Made by a program: the position numbers and the translations under genes
Assembly (NCBI GenBank): GCA_022432975.1
Contig: CM039516.1
Coordinates: 36,153,599-36,217,598 of the forward strand
Direction of reading: 5' to 3'
Source of the DNA: Begonia masoniana
Taxonomy: Eukaryota; Streptophyta; Magnoliopsida; Cucurbitales; Begoniaceae
DNA: 64,000 nt
The notes under the pieces: generated by a model
Databases searched by the model: none
What the model saw: the letters and a program-made list of their open reading frames with translations, nothing else
What the model was told of the DNA's origin: nothing
Shown here: piece after piece, positions 25,540 through 37,539 of the stretch
Layout: the number at the start of each line of letters is the position of its first letter
How positions within the stretch are numbered: the first letter of the stretch is position 1

Positions 25540-25790
25540 AGCTGGGTTGCCAGAGGATGCTCAGTGTGACAGTGAAGGCTGGATAGGGCGATTAAGGTTC
25601 CCCGTTATGCTCATAGTAAGTCAGAAAAGGTTTCGATGAACGGATGGGGTAAATAGAACAGATTTTTTATAACGATGAGATTCGATTTAAAGGCGTGTCT
25701 TTAGAGTCTGAATACGATTTTAAGGATTATTGAATGGTTTGTTTTGCTGAGTCTCCGCTATGCGTATTTTAGATGAGTTATGATGTTTAA

Positions 25791-28043
25791 CTATGAATGA
25801 TGAATATGATCCATGACTATGAATGATGAATATGATCCATGACTATGAATGATGAATATGATCCATGACTATGAATGATGAATATGATCCATGACTATGA
25901 ATGATGAATATGATCCATGACTATGAATGATGAATATGATCCATGACTATGAATGATGAATATGATCCATGACTATGAATGATGAATATGATCCATGACT
26001 ATGAATGATGAATATGATCCATGACTATGAATGATGAATATGATCCATGACTATGAATGATGAATATGATCCATGACTATGAATGATGAATATGATCCAT
26101 GACTATGAATGATGAATATGATCCATGACTATGAATGATGAATATGATCCATGACTATGAATGATGAATATGATCCATGACTATGAATGATGAATATGAT
26201 CCATGACTATGAATGATGAATATGATCCATGACTATGAATGATGAATATGATCCATGACTATGAATGATGAATATGATCCATGACTATGAATGATGAATA
26301 TGATCCATGACTATGAATGATGAATATGATCCATGACTATGAATGATGAATATGATCCATGACTATGAATGATGAATATGATCCATGACTATGAATGATG
26401 AATATGATCCATGACTATGAATGATGAATATGATCCATGACTATGAATGATGAATATGATCCATGACTATGAATGATGAATATGATCCATGACTATGAAT
26501 GATGAATATGATCCATGACTATGAATGATGAATATGATCCATGACTATGAATGATGAATATGATCCATGACTATGAATGATGAATATGATCCATGACTAT
26601 GAATGATGAATATGATCCATGACTATGAATGATGAATATGATCCATGACTATGAATGATGAATATGATCCATGACTATGAATGATGAATATGATCCATGA
26701 CTATGAATGATGAATATGATCCATGACTATGAATGATGAATATGATCCATGACTATGAATGATGAATATGATCCATGACTATGAATGATGAATATGATCC
26801 ATGACTATGAATGATGAATATGATCCATGACTATGAATGATGAATATGATCCATGACTATGAATGATGAATATGATCCATGACTATGAATGATGAATATG
26901 ATCCATGACTATGAATGATGAATATGATCCATGACTATGAATGATGAATATGATCCATGACTATGAATGATGAATATGATCCATGACTATGAATGATGAA
27001 TATGATCCATGACTATGAATGATGAATATGATCCATGACTATGAATGATGAATATGATCCATGACTATGAATGATGAATATGATCCATGACTATGAATGA
27101 TGAATATGATCCATGACTATGAATGATGAATATGATCCATGACTATGAATGATGAATATGATCCATGACTATGAATGATGAATATGATCCATGACTATGA
27201 ATGATGAATATGATCCATGACTATGAATGATGAATATGATCCATGACTATGAATGATGAATATGATCCATGACTATGAATGATGAATATGATCCATGACT
27301 ATGAATGATGAATATGATCCATGACTATGAATGATGAATATGATCCATGACTATGAATGATGAATATGATCCATGACTATGAATGATGAATATGATCCAT
27401 GACTATGAATGATGAATATGATCCATGACTATGAATGATGAATATGATCCATGACTATGAATGATGAATATGATCCATGACTATGAATGATGAATATGAT
27501 CCATGACTATGAATGATGAATATGATCCATGACTATGAATGATGAATATGATCCATGACTATGAATGATGAATATGATCCATGACTATGAATGATGAATA
27601 TGATCCATGACTATGAATGATGAATATGATCCATGACTATGAATGATGAATATGATCCATGACTATGAATGATGAATATGATCCATGACTATGAATGATG
27701 AATATGATCCATGACTATGAATGATGAATATGATCCATGACTATGAATGATGAATATGATCCATGACTATGAATGATGAATATGATCCATGACTATGAAT
27801 GATGAATATGATCCATGACTATGAATGATGAATATGATCCATGACTATGAATGATGAATATGATCCATGACTATGAATGATGAATATGATCCATGACTAT
27901 GAATGATGAATATGATCCATGACTATGAATGATGAATATGATCCATGACTATGAATGATGAATATGATCCATGACTATGAATGATGAATATGATCCATGA
28001 CTATGAATGATGAATATGATCCATGACTATGAATGATGAATAT
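25791..28043. repeat. Perfect 26-bp tandem array, about 86 copies
   Basis: The unit is GATGAATATGATCCATGACT plus ATGAAT. I see no variant copy over 2.25 kb. A single diverged precursor lies upstream at about 25404-25437, inside intron 2 of LTR D. Confidence 0.96.
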
Positions 28044-28340
28044 GGTATTTTGTCGTCTAGCGTTCGGTGGATGGAGTGTATTCCTTCACCGGATGACGTA
28101 TATGGTATTTTGTCGTCTAGCGTTCGGTGGATGGAGTGTATTCCTTCACCGGATGACGTATATGGTATTTTGTCGTCTAGCGTTCGGTGGATGGAGTGTA
28201 TTCCTTCACCGGATGACGTATATGGTATTTTGTCGTCTAGCGTTCGGTGGATGGAGTGTATTCCTTCACCGGATGACGTATATGGTATTTTGTCGTCTAG
28301 CGTTCGGTGGATGGAGTGTATTCCTTCACCGGATGACTTA
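28041..28340. repeat. 60-bp tandem array, 5 copies
   Basis: Five identical 60-bp units containing TTTTGTCGTCTAGCGTTCGG and CCGGATGACGTA. The unit is a family-D version of the LTR motif seen in the old family-A LTR. It directly follows the 26-mer array and ends where the sequence switches to LTR B on the other strand. Confidence 0.95.
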
Positions 28341-28488
28341 TTCACCCAGCATCCACAGATCCATAACACTCAACATCCACCGGTGACATCAGCCGGATGA
28401 CTTATTCACCCAGCATCCACCGGTCAACAGTAACCGAACACATTTGCCGGTTGACTTTGACCAAACACTTATACAGACTTCTGTCGAT

Positions 28489-29797
28489 CACAAAACACAT
28501 CCGCCGATCACTCACAAAACACATCCGCCGATCACTCACAAAACACATCCGCCGATCACTCACAAAACACATCCGCCGATCACTCACAAAACACATCCGC
28601 CGATCACTCACAAAACACATCCGCCGATCACTCACAAAACACATCCGCCGATCACTCACAAAACACATCCGCCGATCACTCACAAAACACATCCGCCGAT
28701 CACTCACAAAACACATCCGCCGATCACTCACAAAACACATCCGCCGATCACTCACAAAACACATCCGCCGATCACTCACAAAACACATCCGCCGATCACT
28801 CACAAAACACATCCGCCGATCACTCACAAAACACATCCGCCGATCACTCACAAAACACATCCGCCGATCACTCACAAAACACATCCGCCGATCACTCACA
28901 AAACACATCCGCCGATCACTCACAAAACACATCCGCCGATCACTCACAAAACACATCCGCCGATCACTCACAAAACACATCCGCCGATCACTCACAAAAC
29001 ACATCCGCCGATCACTCACAAAACACATCCGCCGATCACTCACAAAACACATCCGCCGATCACTCACAAAACACATCCGCCGATCACTCACAAAACACAT
29101 CCGCCGATCACTCACAAAACACATCCGCCGATCACTCACAAAACACATCCGCCGATCACTCACAAAACACATCCGCCGATCACTCACAAAACACATCCGC
29201 CGATCACTCACAAAACACATCCGCCGATCACTCACAAAACACATCCGCCGATCACTCACAAAACACATCCGCCGATCACTCACAAAACACATCCGCCGAT
29301 CACTCACAAAACACATCCGCCGATCACTCACAAAACACATCCGCCGATCACTCACAAAACACATCCGCCGATCACTCACAAAACACATCCGCCGATCACT
29401 CACAAAACACATCCGCCGATCACTCACAAAACACATCCGCCGATCACTCACAAAACACATCCGCCGATCACTCACAAAACACATCCGCCGATCACTCACA
29501 AAACACATCCGCCGATCACTCACAAAACACATCCGCCGATCACTCACAAAACACATCCGCCGATCACTCACAAAACACATCCGCCGATCACTCACAAAAC
29601 ACATCCGCCGATCACTCACAAAACACATCCGCCGATCACTCACAAAACACATCCGCCGATCACTCACAAAACACATCCGCCGATCACTCACAAAACACAT
29701 CCGCCGATCACTCACAAAACACATCCGCCGATCACTCACAAAACACATCCGCCGATCACTCACAAAACACATCCGCCGATCACTCACAAAACACATT
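28489..29797. repeat. Perfect 24-bp tandem array, about 54 copies, in LTR B
   Basis: The unit is CACAAAACACATCCGCCGAT plus CACT. It is a shortened version of the motif repeated in the family-A LTRs. Long histidine/threonine/proline-rich open frames on both strands are translations of the repeat. Confidence 0.96.
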
Positions 29798-30131
29798 CAC
29801 TTAGAACTTCCAAAAAAACTTAAAATAACATTCTCGATTTCCAGAAACATCAAAATGAACATTATATACATATATGTTCACGAACTATCCAAAATACACA
29901 TCCAACATGTTTCTAACTATACAAATTATCAAAAACACTACAAAATACTATCAATCTTCCAAAAACACTATACAATATCTATCCAGATCCAAGCATCCTA
30001 AAATGTTTAACTATACTGTTTTCCTATCTTTCTATCCATCAATTTCCCAAAACACATACTTACGTCCCCACCGGTCAAAATAAGCACCGACTGCGCCAGC
30101 ACACTCCCGCGAGCATTCTTCTTAAACCTGC

Positions 30132-30943
30132 TTAGACATCGGGCGGAGGAACGTCGTCCTCACCTATATCAAAGTCACCTACACCATAGAAATAAAATGT
30201 GAGCTAGAGGCTCAGTAAGTCTACGTGAATGCTATGCATGTACAGTTCATAAATCATGCTTCCTACCTTTTCGTTATTCATTTCATTTCATTTTATGCCA
30301 CCGGGGCTTCACTCTCGCTAGATAGGAGCGGCACATCCGGCGATTGGATAGCCCTTCGTATCTAACTGGGGGGAAAACATGCTTCATCCGACAGCCATGT
30401 CTGAACCACCGCCACCGACGTGACCATCATTACATTCATTTACCTTTTCGTTATTCATTTTCGTTTTGTAAAAACATGCATATAAATTCCTTTTTCATGC
30501 TTTTTATAAAACCATGATGCGTGCATGTGTGCAATGACATAACAAAAACAAAGCGCAACAAACAATAAACTTATACATTCAACAATCTAACTAAACTAAC
30601 TACCTAACCTAATTACCCAACACAGCAAGCATCTCCAATTCCTCGATTGACATAGTCTTATGGTGCAGGCCAATCGGCCAAACGAGTCACGGAGACTTAC
30701 CTCGTGTCCGTTGCAACTCAAGCTCCATCAACGAGCATTGTTCACCTAAGGCAATTCACAACAACCTTCATTAATTCAACTCATTCGCACCAACGACCAT
30801 AAATACGTCCATTTGAGCCATAATGACGGCAACTCTATCGATCTCAAACTATATTTCACGTTTCTAACAAAACCCTAACGAAACCCTAATCTGTATAACC
30901 ATAGAAATTGAAATCTAAAGCTCTAAAACTATAGATTCATACC
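30132..30943 (-). other. Spliced-leader cassette in LTR B
   Basis: Minus strand: leader exon ends at 30943 (CTCTAG then GTATGAATC). Exon 2 is 30745-30701 (45 nt, GCCTTAG before, GTAAGTCTCC after), beginning GEQCS and ending QRTR. Exon 3 runs from 30178 to the stop at 30132-30134 and reads GDFDIGEDDVPPPDV, 15 residues. All three exons share one open frame. The leader frame is open for about 60 codons upstream without an ATG. The stem pairs CCTGCACCATA (minus strand of 30659-30669) with TATGGTGTAGG (minus strand of 30178-30188): compared with families A, D and E one pair is changed on both sides. Confidence 0.55.
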
Positions 30944-31313
30944 TAGAGTTGGGTTTGGAGGAGAAAACGTGAAGAAACTTCGAAGATCGGAAAACGAATC
31001 GCCGAGAGGAGAGGAGAGAAAATGAAAGTTTCGTTGAAGTGCTGAGGAAGGAAGGATTTTGTGATTTTTAATAAAATTTTGCTTGGCAAATTACTTATTT
31101 ATCCCTCTTTTTGATTTCTATTTGTTTCTCCACCTTTCTAGCTATTTGATTAACTATTCATTTTCTCCAAATTTCCTTATTTCACCATAATTCTAATTTA
31201 TTATTTAGGTTCCAATAAAACTTTTTCGTTCGCAAAACGGACTTAATCTGACATATTTACAAAAATGTCATTATTTAATGAAATTATAAAATCCCATAAA
31301 ACCGGGTGTTACA

Positions 31314-31318
31314 TCATA
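31314..31318. repeat. Target-site duplication TCATA, right copy
   Basis: Directly after the TGTTACA edge of LTR B; matches 23979-23983. Confidence 0.85.
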
Positions 31319-32270
31319 TATGGGGTAGTTCATGTCTGGTCCATTAAAATTCTCGCTAAAGTCAACAATAGACTTGGAATCCTGTATCAAAATACCATCC
31401 AATGCCTTTTACTGATGCGCCACACTCAATCTCAAAAGATTTATCAAAATTAGGTAAAACAAGTAAATGCGCATTAGTTAGCTTATTCTTTAGGAGATTA
31501 AATGATCACTCATGCACTTCAGTCCACTTAACTTTAACATGCTTTTAATAAGATCATTAAAAGGAGTCTGAATGATACTAAAATCTCTAACAAATCTCTA
31601 TAAAATCTAGTTAATCCATGAAAACTTTTTACCTCATTGACATTCTTTGGTCACATCCAATCTCTTATTTCTTTCACATTTTCTTCATCAACCGAAACTC
31701 CATTTGAACTATCTACAAAACCAAGGAATACTACTGAATCCATCCAAAACGTACACTTCTTCAAGTTAGCATACAATTGATTTTCCCTTAAGGCATTAAA
31801 AACCGAATTCATGTGCTCAACATGTGTATCTAAAGTTATGCTATAAACCAAATATCATCAAAGTAAACAACAAGAAACATTCTAATAAAATATCTTAATA
31901 CATGATTCATCAATCTCATAAAAGTATTAGGCGCACTAGATAGACCAAATGGCATTTTTTCATTCATCTCCCTCTTCCATGCGAATTTGGTAATATTCAT
32001 TCTTTAAATCAATTTTTGAAAATAAACTTGCACCTCGTAATTTATCAAGCATATCATCCAATCTATGAATAGGATGTCGATACTTTACCGTGATTTTGTT
32101 GATAACTTGATAGTTTATGCACATTTGCCAAGTTCCATCTTTCTTTGGAACCAAGATTATAGGAACCGAACAAAGACTAAGACTTTCCTTCGAATCTTTT
32201 TTCCACTACTTCATCCACTTGTTTTTGAATCTCCTTACTTACCTTGGGATTAGCTAAATATGCCGACCGA
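31319..32270 (-). pseudogene. Element C reverse transcriptase and RNase H start
   Basis: The minus strand encodes, from 32270 down, the RT entry region, VPKKDGTWQMCINYQ (near 32150), the HRLDDML and FSKIDLK blocks, a decayed active-site region near 31860-31900, the HVEHMNSVF and QLYANLKKC segments, FLGFV, and then an RNase H start with FEIECGAS near 31440. Frameshifts and stops are frequent. The lineage is a different Ty3/gypsy group from elements A and E. It continues at 23983. Confidence 0.83.
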
Positions 32271-32499
32271 TTAGGAATTGATGATGCTCCCGATATGAAA
32301 TCTATTTGATGCTCCATGTATGAAATCTATTTGATGCTCAATTACTCACAAAGAAGGCAATCATCTTGGCACCTCTTCGAGAAATACATCCTTAAATTTC
32401 TGCAAGAGAGAATAAACAACACTCAGAAAAGAAGTGGTTAAATAGTTAGTTGAGAGATAAACATCCTGAAACAAAAGTACGAATACTTGTTGCTTTGCC

Positions 32500-32720
32500 A
32501 ACATCACACCTTTATCTCATTTTTTCTTATCATTCCACTCATTTTTTCCACTCTTCTATTTTGTCTCTCACCCTCGATTTTTCTCTCTTTTTCCTCTTTT
32601 TTCTATCTTCTTTTTGTTTTTTTTTTCACTCTCTCTACTCTATTCTTTTTCTTTTTTTTTTTCTTATCCCCTCATTGAATTTTTGCACTTTTTAAATTCT
32701 TTTGCAATGCTCTCTTGATC
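32500..32720. repeat. Pyrimidine-rich low-complexity stretch
   Basis: About 220 bp of C/T-rich plus-strand sequence with T runs of 8-12, between the RT and protease regions of element C. It has no coding value; it is probably a decayed linker or a small insertion. Confidence 0.6.
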
Positions 32721-32828
32721 CTCACAAGACTCCTAAGGTTTTAGTGGTGTTAGGATTACCATTCTAGCCTCTTGAAAAAAAGAATACTCATTTTTGAAAC
32801 TATTACACTTGACTTTTCTATCGAATTG

Positions 32829-33310
32829 CTAAGGTCGTCCCAAAAGAATGTACGTCACTTGCATAGGTACTACATCATAAAATATCTCATCTTTATACTG
32901 GCCGATTGAGAGTAAAACATTCACTTCTTCATAATCACTCAACCATTGTAGCTTATAAGACCTTGAATGCCTCTCGATTTCCAAGCTCAACTTTTCTACC
33001 AACAAAGTACTATCAACATTAGTACAACTTCCACTATCAATAATCAAGCCTTATACCTTTTTTTTCACATGGTATCTAGTATAAAAAATGTTCTCTCTTT
33101 ACACCTCATCTCCATCTTAGTTTGAACATTGAGTGCTCTCCTGATGACTAATAGCTCACCTAATAGGTTCCTCCCATCCACATCGCTACATTCTTCTAAT
33201 AGTGGCATCTCATCATCACTTGAGCTAACACTTGCTATGTCACCATTATCTAAAGCAATTATAGCCCTCTTATTCAAACAATTAGAATAATATGACCAAA
33301 ATTTTGACAT
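32829..33310 (-). pseudogene. Element C protease and linker
   Basis: The minus strand shows NKRAIIALDNGDI and an acidic SSSDDEMPLLEECSD linker, then IIDSGSCTNVDSTLLVEKL, a retroviral-type aspartic protease with the D-S-G active site, and LLGRP. This order is standard in one group of plant Ty3/gypsy polyproteins. Stops near 33064 separate the pieces. Confidence 0.78.
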
Positions 33311-34190
33311 CTAAAACATTTAACCACACGAAATTTTATAGGCATAAAATTCTCGGTTTTACCTTTTGTAGGGATAGTATTCGATGTCGTGTCTCTTCCT
33401 TTGAACTCCTCTTTTTGTTTCAAAGTTGGCTTCTCATTCCTTCAATTGGATTTCTATGAAGAACTTTAGGCCAATCTGATCTTAGACTTCCCTTTTGATT
33501 TCAATTGCCTCTCAATTTTGATGAACTTGTCCAACAATTCCTCTACGTCCTAATAGTGTTACAAATCCACAATGTTTGTGATCTCTCTATTCAACCTCCA
33601 ACGAACCATGCTCTTGTAGGTTCAATGTCCTCCTCCACAGTTTTAAATCCTTGAGTCAAACCTTGTAATTTTCTACACAAGTCTCAGTAATGATGGTTAG
33701 GAATAAATCTGTTATGCATAAGTATCTTCATGTCTTTCCATGTGTGTATGGGGTTGTTGACCATGTCTCCTTTGGTTTTTCACTAATTGATCACACCATA
33801 TGCTTGCATAATCCGTAAACTCCCTTTTCTCTTCGATGTAATTATGACAATCAAACACATGATCAACTTTTCTTTCCCATTCTAAGTATAATTTGAGATC
33901 ACTTTTACCTTGCAAAAAATGAATTACCATTTTGATGTTGCTCAAATTTGCATCCTCACGATTTGCTCTACCACATCTTTGTGTTTTATAATTACCCTTT
34001 TCGTACTCGGACTTGTTATAATCATGCTCCATAGGTACTTTGTTTTTCCATGCATTGCTATTAGAAGGAGACTCCACCCTATCCATCTTCATGTTCAAAG
34101 CCATAAGTTTATCTTGTATAGCCCTCATAAGCAGTTTAAGTCAAAATGCTTACCCCCACCACTCATAGTTTTGTTGCTGCTCAATGAAAA
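33311..34190 (-). pseudogene. Element C gag
   Basis: The best part is 33712-34128 on the minus strand: MRAIQDKLMALNMKMDR near the N-terminus, then FLQGKSDLKLYLEWERKVD, VFDCHNY, and a WCDQLV segment typical of gypsy gag. The rest to 33311 is frameshifted but includes purine-rich basic sequence expected before the zinc knuckle. Confidence 0.72.
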
Positions 34191-34769
34191 AAATTAAAAA
34201 TAAAACTTGTTGAAAAAATAAAGTTAGTTAAATGGACCTCGCGCTCTTGTTTCTCCACTCGCGTTTTATTCAAAAATATATTGGTTTTATATAATAGTCT
34301 CACCCTTTTACCTTTTACGTTACAATTTTCTATTTTAGCTCTTTATGTAAAAATTGATCAAGAGAAAACAAACAAGATTTAGCTTTCTAACTAAGAATTC
34401 TAATTTTCACGAACACTAGAATCAACAATTTGAAGAGAATATAGATAATCAAGGAAACTTTGTTAATAAACAAGGGTAACAATAAGGAGCGATGCATGAA
34501 AATTGTGAGAACAAGTAAGTTCAAACCAAGAACTCGAAGTCTCCTAGAAGAGTAGAATCGATAACTGTGGAGTTAATTTAGACAATCAAAGAATAATTTT
34601 TTTAAATAAGGAATCTCAACAATCAAGTATTGATGAACAAAATTTTTTATATATTTATTTTTTGAACTCTTTTGTTTTTTGTACTTTGAGAATTGTAAGA
34701 AGAAAAAAAAAATAATAGTAAACAATAAAAATAGAAACATGAATCTAGGAGCTAATACTCTTATACAAA

Positions 34770-36375
34770 ATGATGAGCACCATGGGTAATGAAACCCGAG
34801 ACCCTTCAAGGTCATGGAAATAAAAACTTGGATTCTATTTGAATCAAGTATAAGGAACTTGTCACCAATCAAATTTTACGGATGGTACCAAAGTTATTAA
34901 GTAAACAAGATTGACCATAACCAAACTTATAGCATGGAACTAATGCAATCAAATTGATCTTCTAAGTTTTAACTTGGATAAGACTTAGTTCTTCACGAAG
35001 AACTAAGTAAAAAATTCTCTCAAAAACTGAAATTGTATTATTATTATTATTATTATTGCTGCGAAGTTCAAGCCTTTAAATAGGCTACAATCTATAATTA
35101 AAATATCCCTAAAGAAAATATATCCACTGTATCTAATGATTTGGAAACCAAAACTTAACAAAATAATAAAAAGCAAGCTTGGCCTACTTAACAAAATTAA
35201 GAAAATGAAGCTCGACCTTTCTTGGTAATCAATTAGGCTTTGTGCACGCCCATTTCCAATGATTTTGAAACAAATGCTTGACAAATTAAGATAAGGAAAC
35301 TTGGACATCCGTAGGGATCAAGTTGCGCATAAGACACGCATCTTTCTCCTCCAACACATCTTCATCAACACTTAGAATATTTATTGGTTTTAGCTCATGT
35401 TAGGTTGAGTCTTTCTTTTGGATTTCTAAACCAAATCATGTAGTGCTTTATGCATTTTTTTTTATTCTTGATCTTGCCATTAGGGCTCCTATATCTTGGC
35501 ATGGATCATTGTCGTTAAACTTGAGTTTGGTTGCAACTTGATTCGCATCATAATTCTTAATTTATACCAAAATTAACAAGTTTTACGTATATATCTATAA
35601 ATTGAGAGAGTAAAGGGTAACTTACCTAAAATCTAAGTTTAGTTGCAAGAATTTTATAACAATGTGTTCCACTTGATACAAAGAATCTTTTCATGTGGAA
35701 TATTTTCGTAGAATTGTGACATGTGCTCTGATTTCTCCACCTATTTCTTGTCACATTTTTCCCCTCCCCTCTTTCTTTCTTAGTTGTCGATTCTTTCTTA
35801 GTTTTTACATTTTCATGTAAGTTATTTAAGTTACTAAATGTAGTTTTATAATATTATCAAATTTTTCTCGTATGAAAGACTAATAAGCCCTCTAATTTAT
35901 CCATATTTACAATAAGATGAAATTCATTCACATTAAACCAAATTAATTAGTTTAATTAATTTATGCCACTTGTCGACATCGCAGCAATAGTGCATCACAA
36001 CGTGTCCGTATGACTTGCTTTGTGCTTCTTAATTTCAATCACAACACCCACTTTTTATTTTCTAGAATCTAAAGTCAACTTTTAACTATTCTAAGGTTAG
36101 GTGTTAAGTTATAGTTTGTGTATTTTTATTCTAATTTCTATGGACTTAATTTTACGGTTAGTTTCTACCTAACATTTTCTAGCTTGATACTCTAAATTGG
36201 TTTGTAATTATGATCATATTTGATTAGTAAATTTATAGCCGAAGTCATCACACCAAATGACTTCTAAACACAATGACCAATTTCTTATTAATAATCATTT
36301 CTAATTTGTTTTTTCTAATCGTATTTTATTATTCTAATCATGATTAATATTATTACTTTTGCCTGGGTCATTACA
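34770..36375 (-). mobile_element. Probable 5' LTR of element C; dispersed LTR repeat G, copy 1
   Basis: 34770-35480 is homologous to 42216-42960 and 63100-64000: the GAACCAYGGG segment, ACCAAAGTTATCA, the paired AGTTCTT...AAGAACT hairpin near 34990, and a TTTAAATAGGC TATA-like box (minus strand) near 35075. The right edge is GGTCATTACA at 36375, so the minus strand begins TGTAATGACC, a typical LTR start. No clear primer site is seen near 34200-34300. The region 35480-36375 is AT-rich and has no second copy here. Confidence 0.5.
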
Positions 36376-37530
36376 CGAGACATTTAGTATGCTATGAATC
36401 TCACGTCTATTTTTCTGCAAAACTGTGTAATTTACATCATAGAAATCAAATTTTTAATGTGTTAAAGTTTTGGTATCTGTATGAAATCTTTAGTTAAGAA
36501 ATATATGATTTTTTCTTTTATTATCCGCATTTCTTGACTGAAAATCTCATAAAAAAGGAAGGCTAAGGTTGAACAAGGATGAATATTTTGCAAATATTTG
36601 CTACTTTTCTCAAAAAGTTGTGATATTCCCTGAAAGGTCATGATTTATCATGAATGGCATTGGGATGAATCAATTTTTAGTATTTTTAATCATGAATTTT
36701 GTGAGTTTGAGAATTTTTAATGTCTTTTCCAATTCTTTCGGTTGTATTTTCAGAAGAACAAATTTGATGAGAAGATTGAAGTGCGAAATTGAGTTGCAAG
36801 GGAGAAATTTGAAATTTCATGAAGTTTTGGCACTACAACCCTCATTTGTGGGCTCTAGAGCTCAATAAGGAACCATGCAACCCAAGAGTGACTACTATAG
36901 TGCTTGATGAAGAAGAAAGCATTGTTTGAAGAACAACGCTATAACACATGCTCATAGTGTTACAGAGCCCATGATGATTTTCAAAAAACGTTAGGGAGCA
37001 CTGCAATGGTGCACTAGAGAGTTATAACGCTCCCCATCATTTCCGCAATGGTAGAGAACTCATAAATGAGCGATATAGCGTCTACATGGATAAATCGGGT
37101 CAAAACAGGTCATTTTAATGACGATCTAACAAAGGGAGGCCAAAGATTGGAGATTTTCACACATAAATGAGATTTTTTATCTTATTCATTGAAGATTACG
37201 TTTAGATTATGGCTATGCACGAAGAAACATCTAGATGAAAAGCATTACTTAGTTTTATCTCTCTTCCTCTATCTTATATTTTGTTTTATTTTCCATGGCG
37301 ATCGATTATATGACTTTTTTTTAATTGATTTTCCTCATGCCACAATGAGATTAATTTATGTTCTAGGAATCTAATTTGAACTTGTCATGAAACTCGATTA
37401 AAATGTTTTTTTTCTTTTATCTTTTAGAAATAATTTTTATTTTATTTTAAATTTTTTACTTCAGTTTTTGTTTTTATTTGTTTTAAGGTGCTAAAGTGTT
37501 GCATGGGAATTGATCAAAGTGTTGAACTTT
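36376..37530. other. No gene recognised
   Basis: AT-rich. The stretch 36840-37060 contains repeated CTAGAGC, GCGTTATAG and TAACGCTCC variants that look like decayed short inverted motifs, as in the untranslated parts of Athila-like elements. It lies just upstream of the Athila-like gag remnant. Confidence 0.4.
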
Positions 37531-37539
37531 TACCTCTCC

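Larger units (their letters stand above)
24218..28340 (+). mobile_element. LTR D, plus-strand LTR inserted in LTR B, 3' end lost
   Basis: It starts TGTAACACCC at 24218. It has a TATA box (ATATATAAAG, 24379-24387), a pyrimidine-rich leader, the spliced-leader cassette, and then a 26-mer and a 60-mer array. The expected CA end is not found: at about 28340 the sequence turns into the same kind of motif on the opposite strand, which belongs to LTR B. The layout is closest to the LTRs of element E, for example the GCCCTACATCGTGGGAGTAC segment. Confidence 0.65.
23984..31313 (-). mobile_element. LTR B, solo LTR with internal insertion and arrays
   Basis: The outer edges are TGTAACGACTC at 23984 and CCGGGTGTTACA at 31313, flanked by TCATA on both sides. 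No gag or pol lies between, so this is a solo LTR. From 24218 it is interrupted by LTR D on the opposite strand, and LTR-B sequence resumes at about 28341. The right part contains a 24-mer array, a cassette on the minus strand and a TATA-like TAAATAA near 31094-31104. The segment 23984-24217 is assigned to B only by its edge and the TSD. Confidence 0.75.

Noticed and set aside
25791..28043. Centromeric or telomeric satellite
   Set aside because: The 26-bp unit is not a telomere repeat, and the array is a single block inside one LTR that contains its own diverged precursor; there is no support for a centromere.
25791..29797. CRISPR array
   Set aside because: The repeats are head-to-tail with no spacers, and the context is a plant LTR.
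28397..30001. Frames of 460-534 codons with 8-residue repeats on both strands
   Set aside because: Translation of the 24-bp array in several frames.
32450..32695. Membrane protein rich in F, S and L
   Set aside because: Low-complexity pyrimidine tract between protease and RT of a dead element.
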